Shown one piece after another: positions 33,449 through 42,562 of a stretch of DNA of 64,000 nt. How positions within the stretch are numbered: the stretch's first letter is position 1; each line of letters starts with the position of its first letter. The stretch lies in assembly GCF_900111825.1 (NCBI RefSeq), contig NZ_FOJM01000002.1, positions 394,142 to 458,141 on the forward strand, given 5' to 3'. The notes under the pieces are model-generated. The model was not told where the DNA came from and did not search any database. It worked only from the letters and a program-made list of their open reading frames with translations. The position numbers and the translations under genes are program-made. The DNA comes from Pedobacter suwonensis (lineage in GTDB: Bacteria > Bacteroidota > Bacteroidia > Sphingobacteriales > Sphingobacteriaceae).

Positions 33449-36331
33449 TCAGCTAAAAAGGTGTTGTGCAGTCGAGAGCACCTCTGCCATGTCTATCCCT
33501 TTGCCCAGTACACCAGAAAAGAGATCGCCGGTTTCACTTAGCCTATCAACCGCATTGAAGATGGTAAAATCCCTCATTTTGAGCCCCGGCTTTACCTCAT
33601 CCCATAATAGCGGCATAGATACCGTAGCGCCGGGCTTTGGACGCAGGGAATAAACTCCGGCTATTGTTGCGCCGGGTCTGTTCTGCAGAAAATCAAGGTA
33701 CATTTTCCCTCCACGCCTGGATATGGTGGGTTCAAGTGTGGTGAATTTCGGCAGTTCCCGGTTGACCTGACGGACGATCAGATTGGCAAAGAGCTGCGAT
33801 TGTTCATAGGTATACTTTGCGCCTAAGGGGATGTAGATATGGATGCCCGTGGAACCCGATGTCTTTGGAAAGCTGGGAACGCCCATGCTGTCCAAAATGG
33901 ATCTTGTTACCTGTGCGGCTTGGATGACCTGCTCAAAAGTATTCTTATCCGGATCAAGGTCGATCACGCAATAGTCCGGGTAATCCGGCGAAGAGGCGCG
34001 GCTGAACCAGGGGTTCATTTCAATACAGCCAAGACTTGCCATCCATAAAAGAGTAGCCCTGTCTTTGCCCAAAAGATAGCTTTTTTCTTCACCCTTTTCA
34101 TTGGTATGGGGCATGGTCCGCGCCCATGAGGGTGCGGTTTCCTTCACATTTTTCTGATAGAAGCTTGCTGAATGTATACCTCCCGGAAAACGGTTCAGTG
34201 ACATGGGCCTATCCAGAAGGTAAGGCAGCATGAGCGGGGCAACCTGGTCATAATAGTTGAACATATCCCGCTTTGATACCTGCTCCTCCGGCCAGTAAAG
34301 CTTGGAGAGATGAGTAAACTTAAGGGGATGTCCGTCCACTATCTTATCCTGAGTGTCTGAACTTCCGGTAAGCAGCAGCCCTTTATCCTTTAACTTTTTT
34401 CCTTTTCGGTTCCGTGTCGATCCAGCAGACGGTTTATGGGGCTGTTCTGCAAGCTGGTGTTGCAGTGATACCTCCTGTGTAATGGATGCGGTATCTTTTT
34501 CATATTCAAAGACCACTTCATTCGGACTTTTGTCCTCTCGGAGTCCTTTAAACGAAGCCTGGCGCAGTTTCCCATCCGAGGTAAGTTCCGCAAATTCTAT
34601 TTCGCATACCAGATCCGGCTTTAGCCAGGTCGGCTTTGCGCCCATACGCCGGGGCCTGAACTGCGAGGGCTCATCTACATCGGGCTCTGTTTCAAACGGA
34701 CATATTGTGGTAGTGAGATTCTCAAATACCGCCATCAGTTCCTTTTGAGATTGCTGGTTGAAGCCAGTGCCGACTTTCCCGATATAATGGAGGTTGCCCT
34801 TAGGGCCGTAAACACCAAGGGTCAGTGCACTAAAATATTTTTCGGTTCCTTCGTTTCGGGTATAACCGCCAATCACTACTTCCTGTCTGCGTTTGGCCTT
34901 TATTTTCAGCCATTCCCTTGAACGGCTATCGGAGGAATAAAAGCTGTCGGCACGCTTGGCAATAATCCCTTCGAGTTTCATTTTTTTTGCAGCCTCAAAA
35001 AAATCCAGGCCACTGGTGTGATAGGCCTTGCTGACCCTGATTTCCGGATGTTCCCTGGGCATAACCGCCTCGAGAATTTTCCTTCTATCGTTCAGCGTTA
35101 TCGATAACAGGGAATACCCTTTAAACCAGAGGATATCGAAAACATAGTAGATCAGTTCAGCACGCTGGGTATTCTTCCAGTTCTGCAGGGCACCAAAATC
35201 TGCGCTGCCGTCCTCTTTCAGGGCAACAATCTCGCCGTCAAAAACGGCGTCCAACTTTAAGGCTTCGAGAGCTGCCGTGATGGTGGTGAACTGACCAAAT
35301 TCCAGGTTGTTACGGGAAAAAAGCTTGGCACCGGATTTTTCAACATAAGCAATAGCGCGGTAACCGTCCCATTTGACCTCATATAACCAGCCGGGCTGAT
35401 CGAAGGGCTCATCCACCAGCGTTGCCTTCATGGGTTTAATGCCGATGGGCATTTCGGTTTCATCGGCCTGCTTCAACAGGTTTTGGATTTCCCTGGTCAA
35501 TACTGGGATTTTTTTACCCCCAATCCTTTTTGAACGGGAGGTTTTATTTCGTGCCGGCTTCTCCGAAAGCTCAATCCAAACGGGGGCATGATCACTTGAA
35601 CCTTTCCATCCCCTCACCGCTTTGTCCACCTTGGCGTCAGTAAGTTTTTCCGCCAGATCTGCGGTCAATAAAAAGTGGTCAAGGCGAAGCCCTGCATCAC
35701 GGTCATAGGCTTTTCTGAGGTAATCCCAAAAAGTATAAATGCGTTTTCCAGGATAGAGCATACGGATCGCATCCGTCCAGCCCTGGTCGACCAGCATAGC
35801 AAAATCATCTCTGATTTCCTTTTGGAAAAGGGCATTCTCCCTGTATTTTTCGGGCTTATAAGTATCAAGTTCCGTTGGCATCACGTTATAGTCCCCAGCC
35901 AGAATGACAGGAAGTCCGGTAGCAAGCAAAGCTTTTGCATGTTCCTGAAGCCGTGAAAACCATCGCTTTTTATATTCGAATTTTGGGCCCGGATAGGGGT
36001 TGCCGTTAGGAAGATAGATGCATCCGATGACTACACCGGAGGTAAAAGCTTCCAGGTAACGGCTATGGGTAAATTCATCGTCACCGCCCGGAAGATCCCT
36101 TCGCAGTTCCTTGATTTCGTTTTTTGACAGTATCGCTACTCCATTCCAGCTTTTTTCTCCCCGCCATACCGCATGGTATCCGGCCTGGTTAATCTTGGAC
36201 ACCGGAAAATTTTTATCCTCACATTTGAGTTCCTGTAGGCAAACCACATCCGGTGCCGCCTCTTTTAACCATCTCAGAAGGTTCTCTAGTCGGCCATTTA
36301 TGCCATTGATGTTGTAAGATGCGATTTTCAT
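33449..36331 (-). CDS. ligD: ExoIII-like nuclease fused to LigD (ligase plus polymerase)
   Basis: The 960-residue protein joins two enzymes. Residues 1-258 are a complete exonuclease III/AP endonuclease (MKIASYNINGINGRLENLLR; E34 in CLQELK, D147 and N149 in AGDYNV, D247-H248 in SSDHAP). A Lys-rich linker (259-293) follows. Residues 294-650 are an ATP-dependent ligase: adenylation Lys K320 in EVKWDGYR, EGIIAKR at 454, EWLKIKAK, then an OB domain. Residues 660-960 are the archaeo-eukaryotic-primase-like polymerase with D791-L-D793. Canonical LigD instead has a 3'-phosphoesterase beside LIG and POL; none is present. Start and frame are unambiguous. It probably works with Ku, which is not in the window. 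DNA ends could be trimmed, filled and sealed by one molecule. Confidence 0.9.
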   Translation of the reverse strand: MKIASYNINGINGRLENLLRWLKEAAPDVVCLQELKCEDKNFPVSKINQAGYHAVWRGEKSWNGVAILSKNEIKELRRDLPGGDDEFTHSRYLEAFTSGVVIGCIYLPNGNPYPGPKFEYKKRWFSRLQEHAKALLATGLPVILAGDYNVMPTELDTYKPEKYRENALFQKEIRDDFAMLVDQGWTDAIRMLYPGKRIYTFWDYLRKAYDRDAGLRLDHFLLTADLAEKLTDAKVDKAVRGWKGSSDHAPVWIELSEKPARNKTSRSKRIGGKKIPVLTREIQNLLKQADETEMPIGIKPMKATLVDEPFDQPGWLYEVKWDGYRAIAYVEKSGAKLFSRNNLEFGQFTTITAALEALKLDAVFDGEIVALKEDGSADFGALQNWKNTQRAELIYYVFDILWFKGYSLLSITLNDRRKILEAVMPREHPEIRVSKAYHTSGLDFFEAAKKMKLEGIIAKRADSFYSSDSRSREWLKIKAKRRQEVVIGGYTRNEGTEKYFSALTLGVYGPKGNLHYIGKVGTGFNQQSQKELMAVFENLTTTICPFETEPDVDEPSQFRPRRMGAKPTWLKPDLVCEIEFAELTSDGKLRQASFKGLREDKSPNEVVFEYEKDTASITQEVSLQHQLAEQPHKPSAGSTRNRKGKKLKDKGLLLTGSSDTQDKIVDGHPLKFTHLSKLYWPEEQVSKRDMFNYYDQVAPLMLPYLLDRPMSLNRFPGGIHSASFYQKNVKETAPSWARTMPHTNEKGEEKSYLLGKDRATLLWMASLGCIEMNPWFSRASSPDYPDYCVIDLDPDKNTFEQVIQAAQVTRSILDSMGVPSFPKTSGSTGIHIYIPLGAKYTYEQSQLFANLIVRQVNRELPKFTTLEPTISRRGGKMYLDFLQNRPGATIAGVYSLRPKPGATVSMPLLWDEVKPGLKMRDFTIFNAVDRLSETGDLFSGVLGKGIDMAEVLSTAQHLFS

Positions 36332-36337
36332 CGAAGC

Positions 36338-36362
36338 TAAAAAAAAAGCCCCTATGGGGCTT
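36338..36362 (-). terminator. Terminator hairpin directly before the ligD start codon
   Basis: AAGCCCC (36346-36352) and GGGGCTT (36356-36362) pair with a three-base loop; on the minus strand a run of nine T follows. It ends the DUF3606 gene, yet only seven bases lie between the T-run and the ligD start codon at 36331, leaving no room for a normal ligD promoter or ribosome site. Confidence 0.75.
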
Positions 36363-36368
36363 AGAAGA

Positions 36369-36527
36369 TTATTTCACCTTTTTTTCAATTGCTTTTCGCT
36401 GATTACCGGCGCTTTCCTTGGCATCTTTTATTTTACCAGGTTTTACATCCAGTTTATTTGCTTCGTATTTAATCTCGTGGTCCTGGTTAGAAACCGAGTT
36501 GCGCTCCACTTTTGTTCCTCTTGCCAT
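36369..36527 (-). CDS. Small DUF3606-like protein
   Basis: The minus strand encodes 52 residues, MARGTKVERNSVSNQDHEIK then YEANKLDVKPGKIKDAKE and SAGNQRKAIEKKVK. The order (charged start, HEIKYEANKL, then KDAKESAGN and a Lys-rich end) matches DUF3606, a short two-helix family. Possible starts at 36533 or 36536 would add two or three Met/Ile residues. It lies upstream of the ligD fusion on the same strand, separated by a terminator. DUF3606 function is unknown; basic composition suggests nucleic-acid contact. Confidence 0.7.
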   Translation of the reverse strand: MARGTKVERNSVSNQDHEIKYEANKLDVKPGKIKDAKESAGNQRKAIEKKVK

Positions 36528-36536
36528 AATCATCAT

Positions 36537-36918
36537 TTTTTTTAGTTTAGCTATATAACATTATTTTTCGTGGATTGGTTTTGCATTTGGGATTACACCT
36601 GTTACATTACATACCATTAGGCAACAGCTCCATTGCCCCGCCTGTTTGAAAGATAATTGGTAAATGCTGTAAATTGCTTTACTGGATACGCATAATTATA
36701 TTAATGTAAAAACACAAAACCTGTCAACAGGTTTAAAGACAAAACCAATTATTAAACCGATCGATGACCATACAACTGGAAGGAACCTTATTCCCCGACA
36801 TCAAAATAAGGCGATTCTCTCCCATTGATTAACATTTTCAAAACTTATCCAAAGAGTAAACATCAAATAAAAATATGCACGTTCATCCCCATTTTGTTTT
36901 GCTATTTTAGCCGCGCCC
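36537..36918. other. Divergent intergenic region before the second GNAT gene
   Basis: No gene seen. The last 95 bp resemble the corresponding stretch at 6796-6892 before the first GNAT copy, sharing TTGATTAACATT and the block TTCATCCCCATTTTG just before the start codon. Confidence 0.5.
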
Positions 36919-37458
36919 ATGATAAAACCTTTGCACTACGAAACAGAACATCTGCTGATACATCCCTTCAGACCTGAAGAACTGGAAAAATTTGAAAAGC
37001 TGGCCATTGATATCTTTGAAATCTTGTCTGATGAACAAACTTTAACATACATTCCACAGAAACGGCTACACAACCTTCAGGAAGCGGAACTTTTCCTGCA
37101 GACCATGGTCATGAACTACCATGCAGGATTAAATTTCCTTCACTTTATCAGCGATAAAAATCAAGATAAAGTCATTGGTCTGATCGACCTGATATCACCA
37201 AAAGTTGCCCGGCAACACTACCGCATTGACATTTATCCTTTTTTTATTGAATTTTATCTGGGGGCATCAGCAACAGGCTGTTACATCATGACCGAAATAC
37301 TGCCACCGGTAATTGACAATTTGCTTTCGCAGGGCATCACCAGCATTGGCGCCGTAGTCAATAGGTCCAATACTGCCGCCAGAAAAGTACTGGAGAAAGC
37401 TCAATTCTCTTACAAAGCACCATTTGATGTGCTTCAGGACTTGTATGAAATTGCTTAA
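36919..37458 (+). CDS. GNAT-family N-acetyltransferase, copy 2
   Basis: The same 179-residue family as the gene at 6893, with most residues identical (MIKPLHYETEHLLIHPFRPE; central KVIGLIDLISPKVARQHY; C-terminal NRSNTAARKVLEKAQFSYKA). Differences are scattered and the upstream 40 bp are conserved, so this is a duplicated gene with its promoter and not a recent copy-paste. The acceptor is unknown. It lies alone in a plain stretch between the repair block and a YhcG-type nuclease. Confidence 0.8.
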   Translation: MIKPLHYETEHLLIHPFRPEELEKFEKLAIDIFEILSDEQTLTYIPQKRLHNLQEAELFLQTMVMNYHAGLNFLHFISDKNQDKVIGLIDLISPKVARQHYRIDIYPFFIEFYLGASATGCYIMTEILPPVIDNLLSQGITSIGAVVNRSNTAARKVLEKAQFSYKAPFDVLQDLYEIA

Positions 37459-37733
37459 CGCAAATCACAAACAATAACAAAAGGCAACTCATCATCATTT
37501 CTCTGATCCATGAACGATTCGCATTGGGTAACAAAAAAAATCAAGAGCTTTAATTTTTCTAACTATTCATAGAAAATTGATATTTGAACATTTAGAATTA
37601 CCGCTAAAAAGCGATGTGTATCTGAAACACATCAGCATGATCTTCAGAGATTGTTTTATATTTGCCTTGAATAGGGTAAGTTTCTTAACCGTAAACCGCC
37701 TGGCGCTTTTCTGCTCACCTCAAGATATGAAAT

Positions 37734-38768
37734 ATGAAAGATCTTTTTTTAGATGATTATAAGAGCTGGTTTATTGAAATAAAGACCAAGCTGAAATCTA
37801 CACAGCAGAGGACTGTTGTCGCCATAAATTCAGCATTGATTGACCTATATTGGGACCTGGGCAAAATGATCACGGAAAAACAGGCCCAGGCTCAATGGGG
37901 AGACAACATCCTGCAAAGCCTAAGTAATGATTTAAAAAATGAATTTCCCGAATCTACCGGCTATTCAGTAAGGAACCTTAGATATATCAAACAATTTTAC
38001 CAGTTTTATAATGCAAATCGGCAACAGGTTGTTGCAGATTTAAGGACACAGCTTGGCCTTATCCCATGGGGACATAACATACTTATTATCAGTAAATCAA
38101 AAGACTTAAATGAAGCAGAATTTTACGTAAGGGAATCGATAAAGAATGGTTGGAGCCGGGATACCCTGGCCATTCAGATCAAAAGCAATTTACATGGCCG
38201 CAGCGGAAAATCCGTAAATAATTTTAAGCACACCCTGCCAGAGATGTACTCGGAACTTGCTGAACAGACTTTGAAAGACCCTTACGTTTTTGACTTTGTA
38301 GCCCTCACAAGTGAAGCAAAGGAACGCGATATTGAAAAGCAACTGGTTACACACATTACCAAATTCCTTCTTGAACTTGGAAAAGGCTTCGCGTTCGTAG
38401 GCCAGCAATACCATCTCGAGATCGCCGAGGAAGATTATTACCTGGACCTGCTGTTTTATAACATACCATTGAAATGTTATGTAATAGTCGAACTGAAGAA
38501 CACCAAATTTGCCCCTGAATATGCCGGAAAGCTAAATTTCTATCTTTCTGCGGCAGATGACCTTTTAAAAGGAGAAAACGATAAGCCCACAATCGGAATA
38601 CTTTTATGCCGCGACAAAAATAACATCGGTGTCGAGTACGCCCTTCGCGATATCAATAAGCCGATTGGTGTTAGTGAGTTCCAGTTTACCGAAATATTGC
38701 CTGAGGAAATAAAAAGCAACTTACCAACTATTGAAGAAATTGAAAACGAGCTCAAAAACCTTGAATAG
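37734..38768 (+). CDS. YhcG/DUF1016-family PD-(D/E)xK nuclease
   Basis: The 344-residue protein has the DUF1016 N-terminal helical domain (about 10-160, with LIDLYWDLGKMI and STGYSVRNLRYIKQFYQFY) and a C-terminal restriction-endonuclease fold. Its catalytic residues are visible: D238 (YYLDLLFYN), E253 and K255 (IVELKNTKF), then the helix AGKLNFYLSAADD. The family is present in many bacteria, often near restriction and defence genes, and is thought to act on nucleic acid; the role is not settled. No methylase or restriction subunit is near, so it stands alone. All key residues are intact. Confidence 0.85.
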   Translation: MKDLFLDDYKSWFIEIKTKLKSTQQRTVVAINSALIDLYWDLGKMITEKQAQAQWGDNILQSLSNDLKNEFPESTGYSVRNLRYIKQFYQFYNANRQQVVADLRTQLGLIPWGHNILIISKSKDLNEAEFYVRESIKNGWSRDTLAIQIKSNLHGRSGKSVNNFKHTLPEMYSELAEQTLKDPYVFDFVALTSEAKERDIEKQLVTHITKFLLELGKGFAFVGQQYHLEIAEEDYYLDLLFYNIPLKCYVIVELKNTKFAPEYAGKLNFYLSAADDLLKGENDKPTIGILLCRDKNNIGVEYALRDINKPIGVSEFQFTEILPEEIKSNLPTIEEIENELKNLE

Positions 38769-38909
38769 CATGATCAGCCAATGTAAGAACCCCATGAAAA
38801 AGTGATTTCCCCTATTATGGAAGAAAAATATAGCTAATATGTCCGGTCATTTTGTCTTTTAACTGATTTTTTAAAGTGCAATACGGAAATATTGTAATCT
38901 TAAGCCTTC

Positions 38910-39872
38910 TTAAAGGGCTATATTTTTCCACTTCTTAGGTTTCATTCCAAAATGTTGTTCAAACAACCTTCCGAAGTAACTCAAATTCGTAAATCCTAAC
39001 TGATATCCCGTTTCGGAAACGGAAAGATGTTGCTCCCGCATCAGTCTGGCAGCCTCCCTCATTCTTAGAAACTGACTGTACTCGTAAAGCCCCTTCCCAA
39101 AAACCTGAGTAAAAAGTTTTCTGAGTTTGAGCATATTCATACCGCTGATTCCAATAAGTTCGTCCGGTGTTAAAGGCTTTTCCAGCGCAGTTGAAATAGC
39201 ATCCCTTACCCGGTATACTGCCGCAATCTCATCCCCGCGGAGGCTCTGGTGTTCAATACCCTGTCGCTTTGAAAGGTTTTTAAAAAGCAGATACAATAAC
39301 TCCAATCCCTTCAATTTGTAATAGGTTTCGGAAAGTACACCTGATGCCGGTGTTTCTGCAATCTTATTAACAAGATCAGCCATCTCCTGCGACATGAATT
39401 CCTCAACCAACAAGGTTATTTCATCGTTGAAAAGGTAGTTAAATTTCAGCTGATCTTTGCCGATAAAATTTTTGAGGAAATTCAGTTCAATCAGTATCGT
39501 GACCTGGGTGATCTTAGATCCTTTGGGAAATATGACTTCACTTGTTAGGTGAAGCGGTGTTATGCGCACGTGAGGTAGCGTTTGGGGCCATCTATGTACA
39601 TCGCTTTCCCGGTAATCCTGTAAATGAGTATTGAAAATATTTTGGAAGGAAAAAAGCAGACCTCTTTTAATAGCATCAATAGGTTTCCTCATATATTTAA
39701 CTGTATTCTCGGCAGTAACAGACCTGATCATCAATAACATTTCCGGCAACATGTCAATGATATGAATTTCATTAAGGCTTAAAAAATCTAGCGAATCGCT
39801 AAAATCAGATGCCGGGATTCCCAATTTTTCTGCCAGACCAAGCATCTGTTCCAAACTATCATTAACCTTCAT
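38910..39872 (-). CDS. AraC-family transcriptional regulator
   Basis: The 320-residue protein ends in a typical AraC double HTH (about 225-318: TPDELIGISGMNMLKLRKLF, LRMREAARLMREQHLSVSET, GYQLGFTNLSYFGRLFEQHF, PKKWKN). The N-terminal 200 residues are a divergent ligand part with no known domain. It is divergent from the monooxygenase operon at 39951, and two direct repeats lie just upstream of its start, so it very probably activates the oxygenase and its own gene in response to a small molecule. Confidence 0.9.
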   Translation of the reverse strand: MKVNDSLEQMLGLAEKLGIPASDFSDSLDFLSLNEIHIIDMLPEMLLMIRSVTAENTVKYMRKPIDAIKRGLLFSFQNIFNTHLQDYRESDVHRWPQTLPHVRITPLHLTSEVIFPKGSKITQVTILIELNFLKNFIGKDQLKFNYLFNDEITLLVEEFMSQEMADLVNKIAETPASGVLSETYYKLKGLELLYLLFKNLSKRQGIEHQSLRGDEIAAVYRVRDAISTALEKPLTPDELIGISGMNMLKLRKLFTQVFGKGLYEYSQFLRMREAARLMREQHLSVSETGYQLGFTNLSYFGRLFEQHFGMKPKKWKNIAL

Positions 39873-39877
39873 TTTGT

Positions 39878-39908
39878 GGACTATTTTTAGTTCAAAAAGG
39901 ACTATTTT
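39878..39908. promoter_or_regulatory. Direct repeats GGACTATTTT, AraC-type site
   Basis: Two exact copies of GGACTATTTT at 39878-39887 and 39899-39908 are spaced 21 bp, two helical turns, in the 78 bp between the AraC gene and the divergent monooxygenase. Head-to-tail half sites on one DNA face are what AraC dimers bind. Confidence 0.7.
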
Positions 39909-39950
39909 ATCCTTAAATGTAATATTAATTTTGTAATAAGCATTTAAAAA

Positions 39951-41126
39951 ATGAAAAAGACAATATTAATATCAGGGGGCGGAATTGCAGGATTAACGGC
40001 CGCAAAATTTTTATCAGAACAAGGGCATGAGGTGACAGTGATTGATAGAGCGTCATCCTTTACCAAAGCAGGCTTTTTAATTTCCCTGAAAAGCTTCGGG
40101 GTACAGATCATGGAGGAAATCGGCTTATTGCAGGAACTGCAGGCAGCCTCTTCTCCATCCGAATTTGTAAGCTTCGTAGAAAAAGACGGGCAGGTTATTC
40201 AACACCTGAGCTATGAAAAGATAAACGAAAATATTGAACGTTCAGTGCTGATCTCCCGGGGCGGACTGCATAACGTTTTATATGAACATTTAAAAAATCG
40301 CCTAAATATACTTTTTAGCACAACCATTTCCGGAATTACCTCTGTAGGTGAGAAAACCGAGGTAACATTCTCCAATGGAGAACGTATGGAAACTGATCTT
40401 ATCATAATCTCTGAAGGTCTGCGTTCTCCTACACGCGAAAAATACTTTACAGGTTCACAAATGGAAGATTTCAATACATTGTACATGGGCGGAAGACTGA
40501 AGACAGAACATTCCGAGCAAGTTGGCGCTTTTAAAATCTATATCGATGTGAATAAGATGCTTTCTATCTATCCCATTTCGAACGATGAAATCGCTATCCA
40601 ATGCTACATCCGCGATACCGGTGACCTAGCAACGATAAAGCAAAGATCAGCAAAACAGCTACAGAACTCTTTTAGTGATTATAGCGCGGAGGTAAAGGAT
40701 TTGCTTAGGCGTTTTGCTGAAGAAGGTCTAATGTTCGTCGATAAAATGGGAATGGTAAATGCATCTACACTCGTTAACGGAAATATGGTTTTGCTGGGTG
40801 ATGCTGGATATTGCCCAACTGCTCTTTCTGGAATGGGAGCTTCGCTTTCAATATATGGCGCAAAAGCATTATCGCATTTCATCAGCAAAAGTCCAGATGA
40901 TCTGAAATCTGCCTCCGGTAATTACAATACATTGATGCAACCTATTATCCATAAATTCCAGTCCAATGCCAGAAATAATGCCTCTTCTTTTATCCCTGCT
41001 GATGTACAAAAGCTGGATCAGTTTGTAAAATTTTTCGGGGCAGCGTCTGATGATGACCTTAAAAAAATTATGACAGATCCAATTGTGCTTACTGAAGACC
41101 AATTGAACTTTAAAGCCAATAAATAA
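39951..41126 (+). CDS. FAD-dependent monooxygenase, TetX-like
   Basis: The 391-residue protein has the GxGxxG FAD-binding start (MKKTILISGGGIAGLTAAKF), the second FAD motif VLLGDAGYCPTALSGMGAS (about 280-298) and a C-terminal helix. It fits the group A flavoprotein hydroxylases that include the tetracycline-inactivating TetX and PgaE-type enzymes. Substrate is unknown: it may detoxify an aromatic or antibiotic. It is the first gene of an operon with a small membrane protein that starts at its stop codon, under the divergent AraC regulator. Confidence 0.85.
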   Translation: MKKTILISGGGIAGLTAAKFLSEQGHEVTVIDRASSFTKAGFLISLKSFGVQIMEEIGLLQELQAASSPSEFVSFVEKDGQVIQHLSYEKINENIERSVLISRGGLHNVLYEHLKNRLNILFSTTISGITSVGEKTEVTFSNGERMETDLIIISEGLRSPTREKYFTGSQMEDFNTLYMGGRLKTEHSEQVGAFKIYIDVNKMLSIYPISNDEIAIQCYIRDTGDLATIKQRSAKQLQNSFSDYSAEVKDLLRRFAEEGLMFVDKMGMVNASTLVNGNMVLLGDAGYCPTALSGMGASLSIYGAKALSHFISKSPDDLKSASGNYNTLMQPIIHKFQSNARNNASSFIPADVQKLDQFVKFFGAASDDDLKKIMTDPIVLTEDQLNFKANK

Positions 41127-41536
41127 TGAACTTCAGAAAAATACTATCCGTCATTATCGGATTTGGAACCATTGGTCTTTTAAGTTCTGCACTAGCTAAA
41201 CTACAGGGTTATTTGTTTCCTACGTCTTTGCAATTGTTTAAACAGGCTACCTTCACCGCGGATGATATGCTTCAGTTTACCATCAAATTGGCTAGTGTTT
41301 ATATCAGCTGTATCGCAGGAGGTATCGTCACAGCATTGTGTGGCGGTGAATACAGACAACAGCGTATTGTAGCTGTCAGTATAATCCTAATCATTATATG
41401 GCTATGGATCAGCACTATTCATCCGTTCTGGTTCTGGGCATTATTGCTCATCGGAATTCTCCCTTTTGTTCTGATTGGAGTTAAGATAAAAAAGCTAATT
41501 GCCTCTAAAATCAAGAATCCTGGTCATCGGAGTTAA
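41126..41536 (+). CDS. Small membrane protein downstream of the monooxygenase
   Basis: The 136-residue protein has four hydrophobic segments (LSVIIGFGTIGLLSSALAKL; LASVYISCIAGGIVTALCGG; RIVAVSIILIIIWLWI; FWFWALLLIGILPFVLIGV). Its first base is the last base of the monooxygenase stop codon (ATAATG arrangement), so translation is coupled. The family is not recognised. It could help export a product or anchor the enzyme; only the membrane location is certain. Confidence 0.7.
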   Translation: MNFRKILSVIIGFGTIGLLSSALAKLQGYLFPTSLQLFKQATFTADDMLQFTIKLASVYISCIAGGIVTALCGGEYRQQRIVAVSIILIIIWLWISTIHPFWFWALLLIGILPFVLIGVKIKKLIASKIKNPGHRS

Positions 41537-41796
41537 GTGCTATTCTGCGCTTACGAGTGATAATCTCCTAAGTTGGACTAATGGCAAACTCCTCCAAACT
41601 GAAATTATTCCGGTTGGACCGATTGGATCTTCCCGCCCTTTTATCTTTAAAAAGATGTTTCCAACAGTGGCAGAATTATCTTTTTTACTTTACACTTTTT
41701 CGAAATTCTAAAGCATAATAAATAGAAGAAAGAAGACAGGCAACTAGTTAAGAAGGAAAGCTTAGACCACCAACTGTACAGCAATCTTTGTCTCCT
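41537..41796. other. Spacer with a sequence related to one at 46056-46094
   Basis: No gene. A 36-38 bp stretch (41649-41686, core AAAAAGATGTTTCCAA and AATTATCTTTTT) is matched imperfectly at 46056-46094. It may be an IS or gene scrap. Confidence 0.35.
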
Positions 41797-42066
41797 TTAC
41801 AGCTTTTTTTTGGCATGGGTAATAACATTAATCAAATCACGGTGACTTAAAGTTAAGAGAGATACTGGTTCTGCATTCAAAATTTCAGCGATTTGAAATA
41901 AACGGCCAACGGTTAACTCACTATAGCCGAGCTCAATTTTGCTATATGCATTTTGCGTTATTTTAAGTTTATCCGCCAGATAGTGTTGCGTGTAGCCTCT
42001 GTATTCCCTAACTCTTCTAATATTCACGGCAACATTTGTTGCTCTCAGGGACAATAGATTTTTCAT
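41797..42066 (-). CDS. XRE-family DNA-binding protein
   Basis: The 89-residue protein carries a Cro/C1-type helix-turn-helix from about residue 12 to 68 (VNIRRVREYRGYTQHYLADK; QNAYSKIELGYSELTVGRLF), followed by EILNAEPVSLLTLSHRDLIN and a Lys-rich end. No further domain. It probably binds an operator near its own gene. There is no toxin gene or other partner next to it, so antitoxin status cannot be supported. Confidence 0.8.
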   Translation of the reverse strand: MKNLLSLRATNVAVNIRRVREYRGYTQHYLADKLKITQNAYSKIELGYSELTVGRLFQIAEILNAEPVSLLTLSHRDLINVITHAKKKL

Positions 42067-42562
42067 AAAAAAGGATTAGCATCTGAATGCATTTTAAATA
42101 CGGGATATGCATTCCGATAATTTCTCTAGCTTAAATTATAAAATATTAGGACGCCGGAACGAGATCAAAGATCATATAAATTAACAGAATAATAAAATAG
42201 ATGTTTGGATATACTAATTCAGATTTTAAACAGCATCATTTTCTAGGTTGCTTAACGAAAGGAATCGTTAATCAACGGAGACTGGGCAAAGAGTACTGAA
42301 GATAACTTGCAATTTCCGCGTTGACTTTGTCCTGGAACAATTTTGGTTGATATAGTTGAGAATACAGCATGCATTAAACCGAGAGATTATATCTCCTTAA
42401 ATCTGATTAGAGCTATAGGCGATAAACTGAATTTCCAGACTTTCAATCAGGATATTCCGACCATAAGTAATAGGAACGGGCCCCTCAAGAGGTTTTGACC
42501 TTTTATGGAACAGCCATAAGAAGCAATAACAGACTAACGTGTAGACAAAAAATTTAAAATCT
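42067..42562. other. Spacer without a supported gene
   Basis: All frames are interrupted. No domain, repeat or RNA fold seen before the promoter of the candidate small RNA at 42563. Confidence 0.35.

Noticed and set aside
41797..42066. Antitoxin of a toxin-antitoxin pair
   Set aside because: The XRE protein has no neighbouring toxin frame on either side, so only a DNA-binding protein is claimed.
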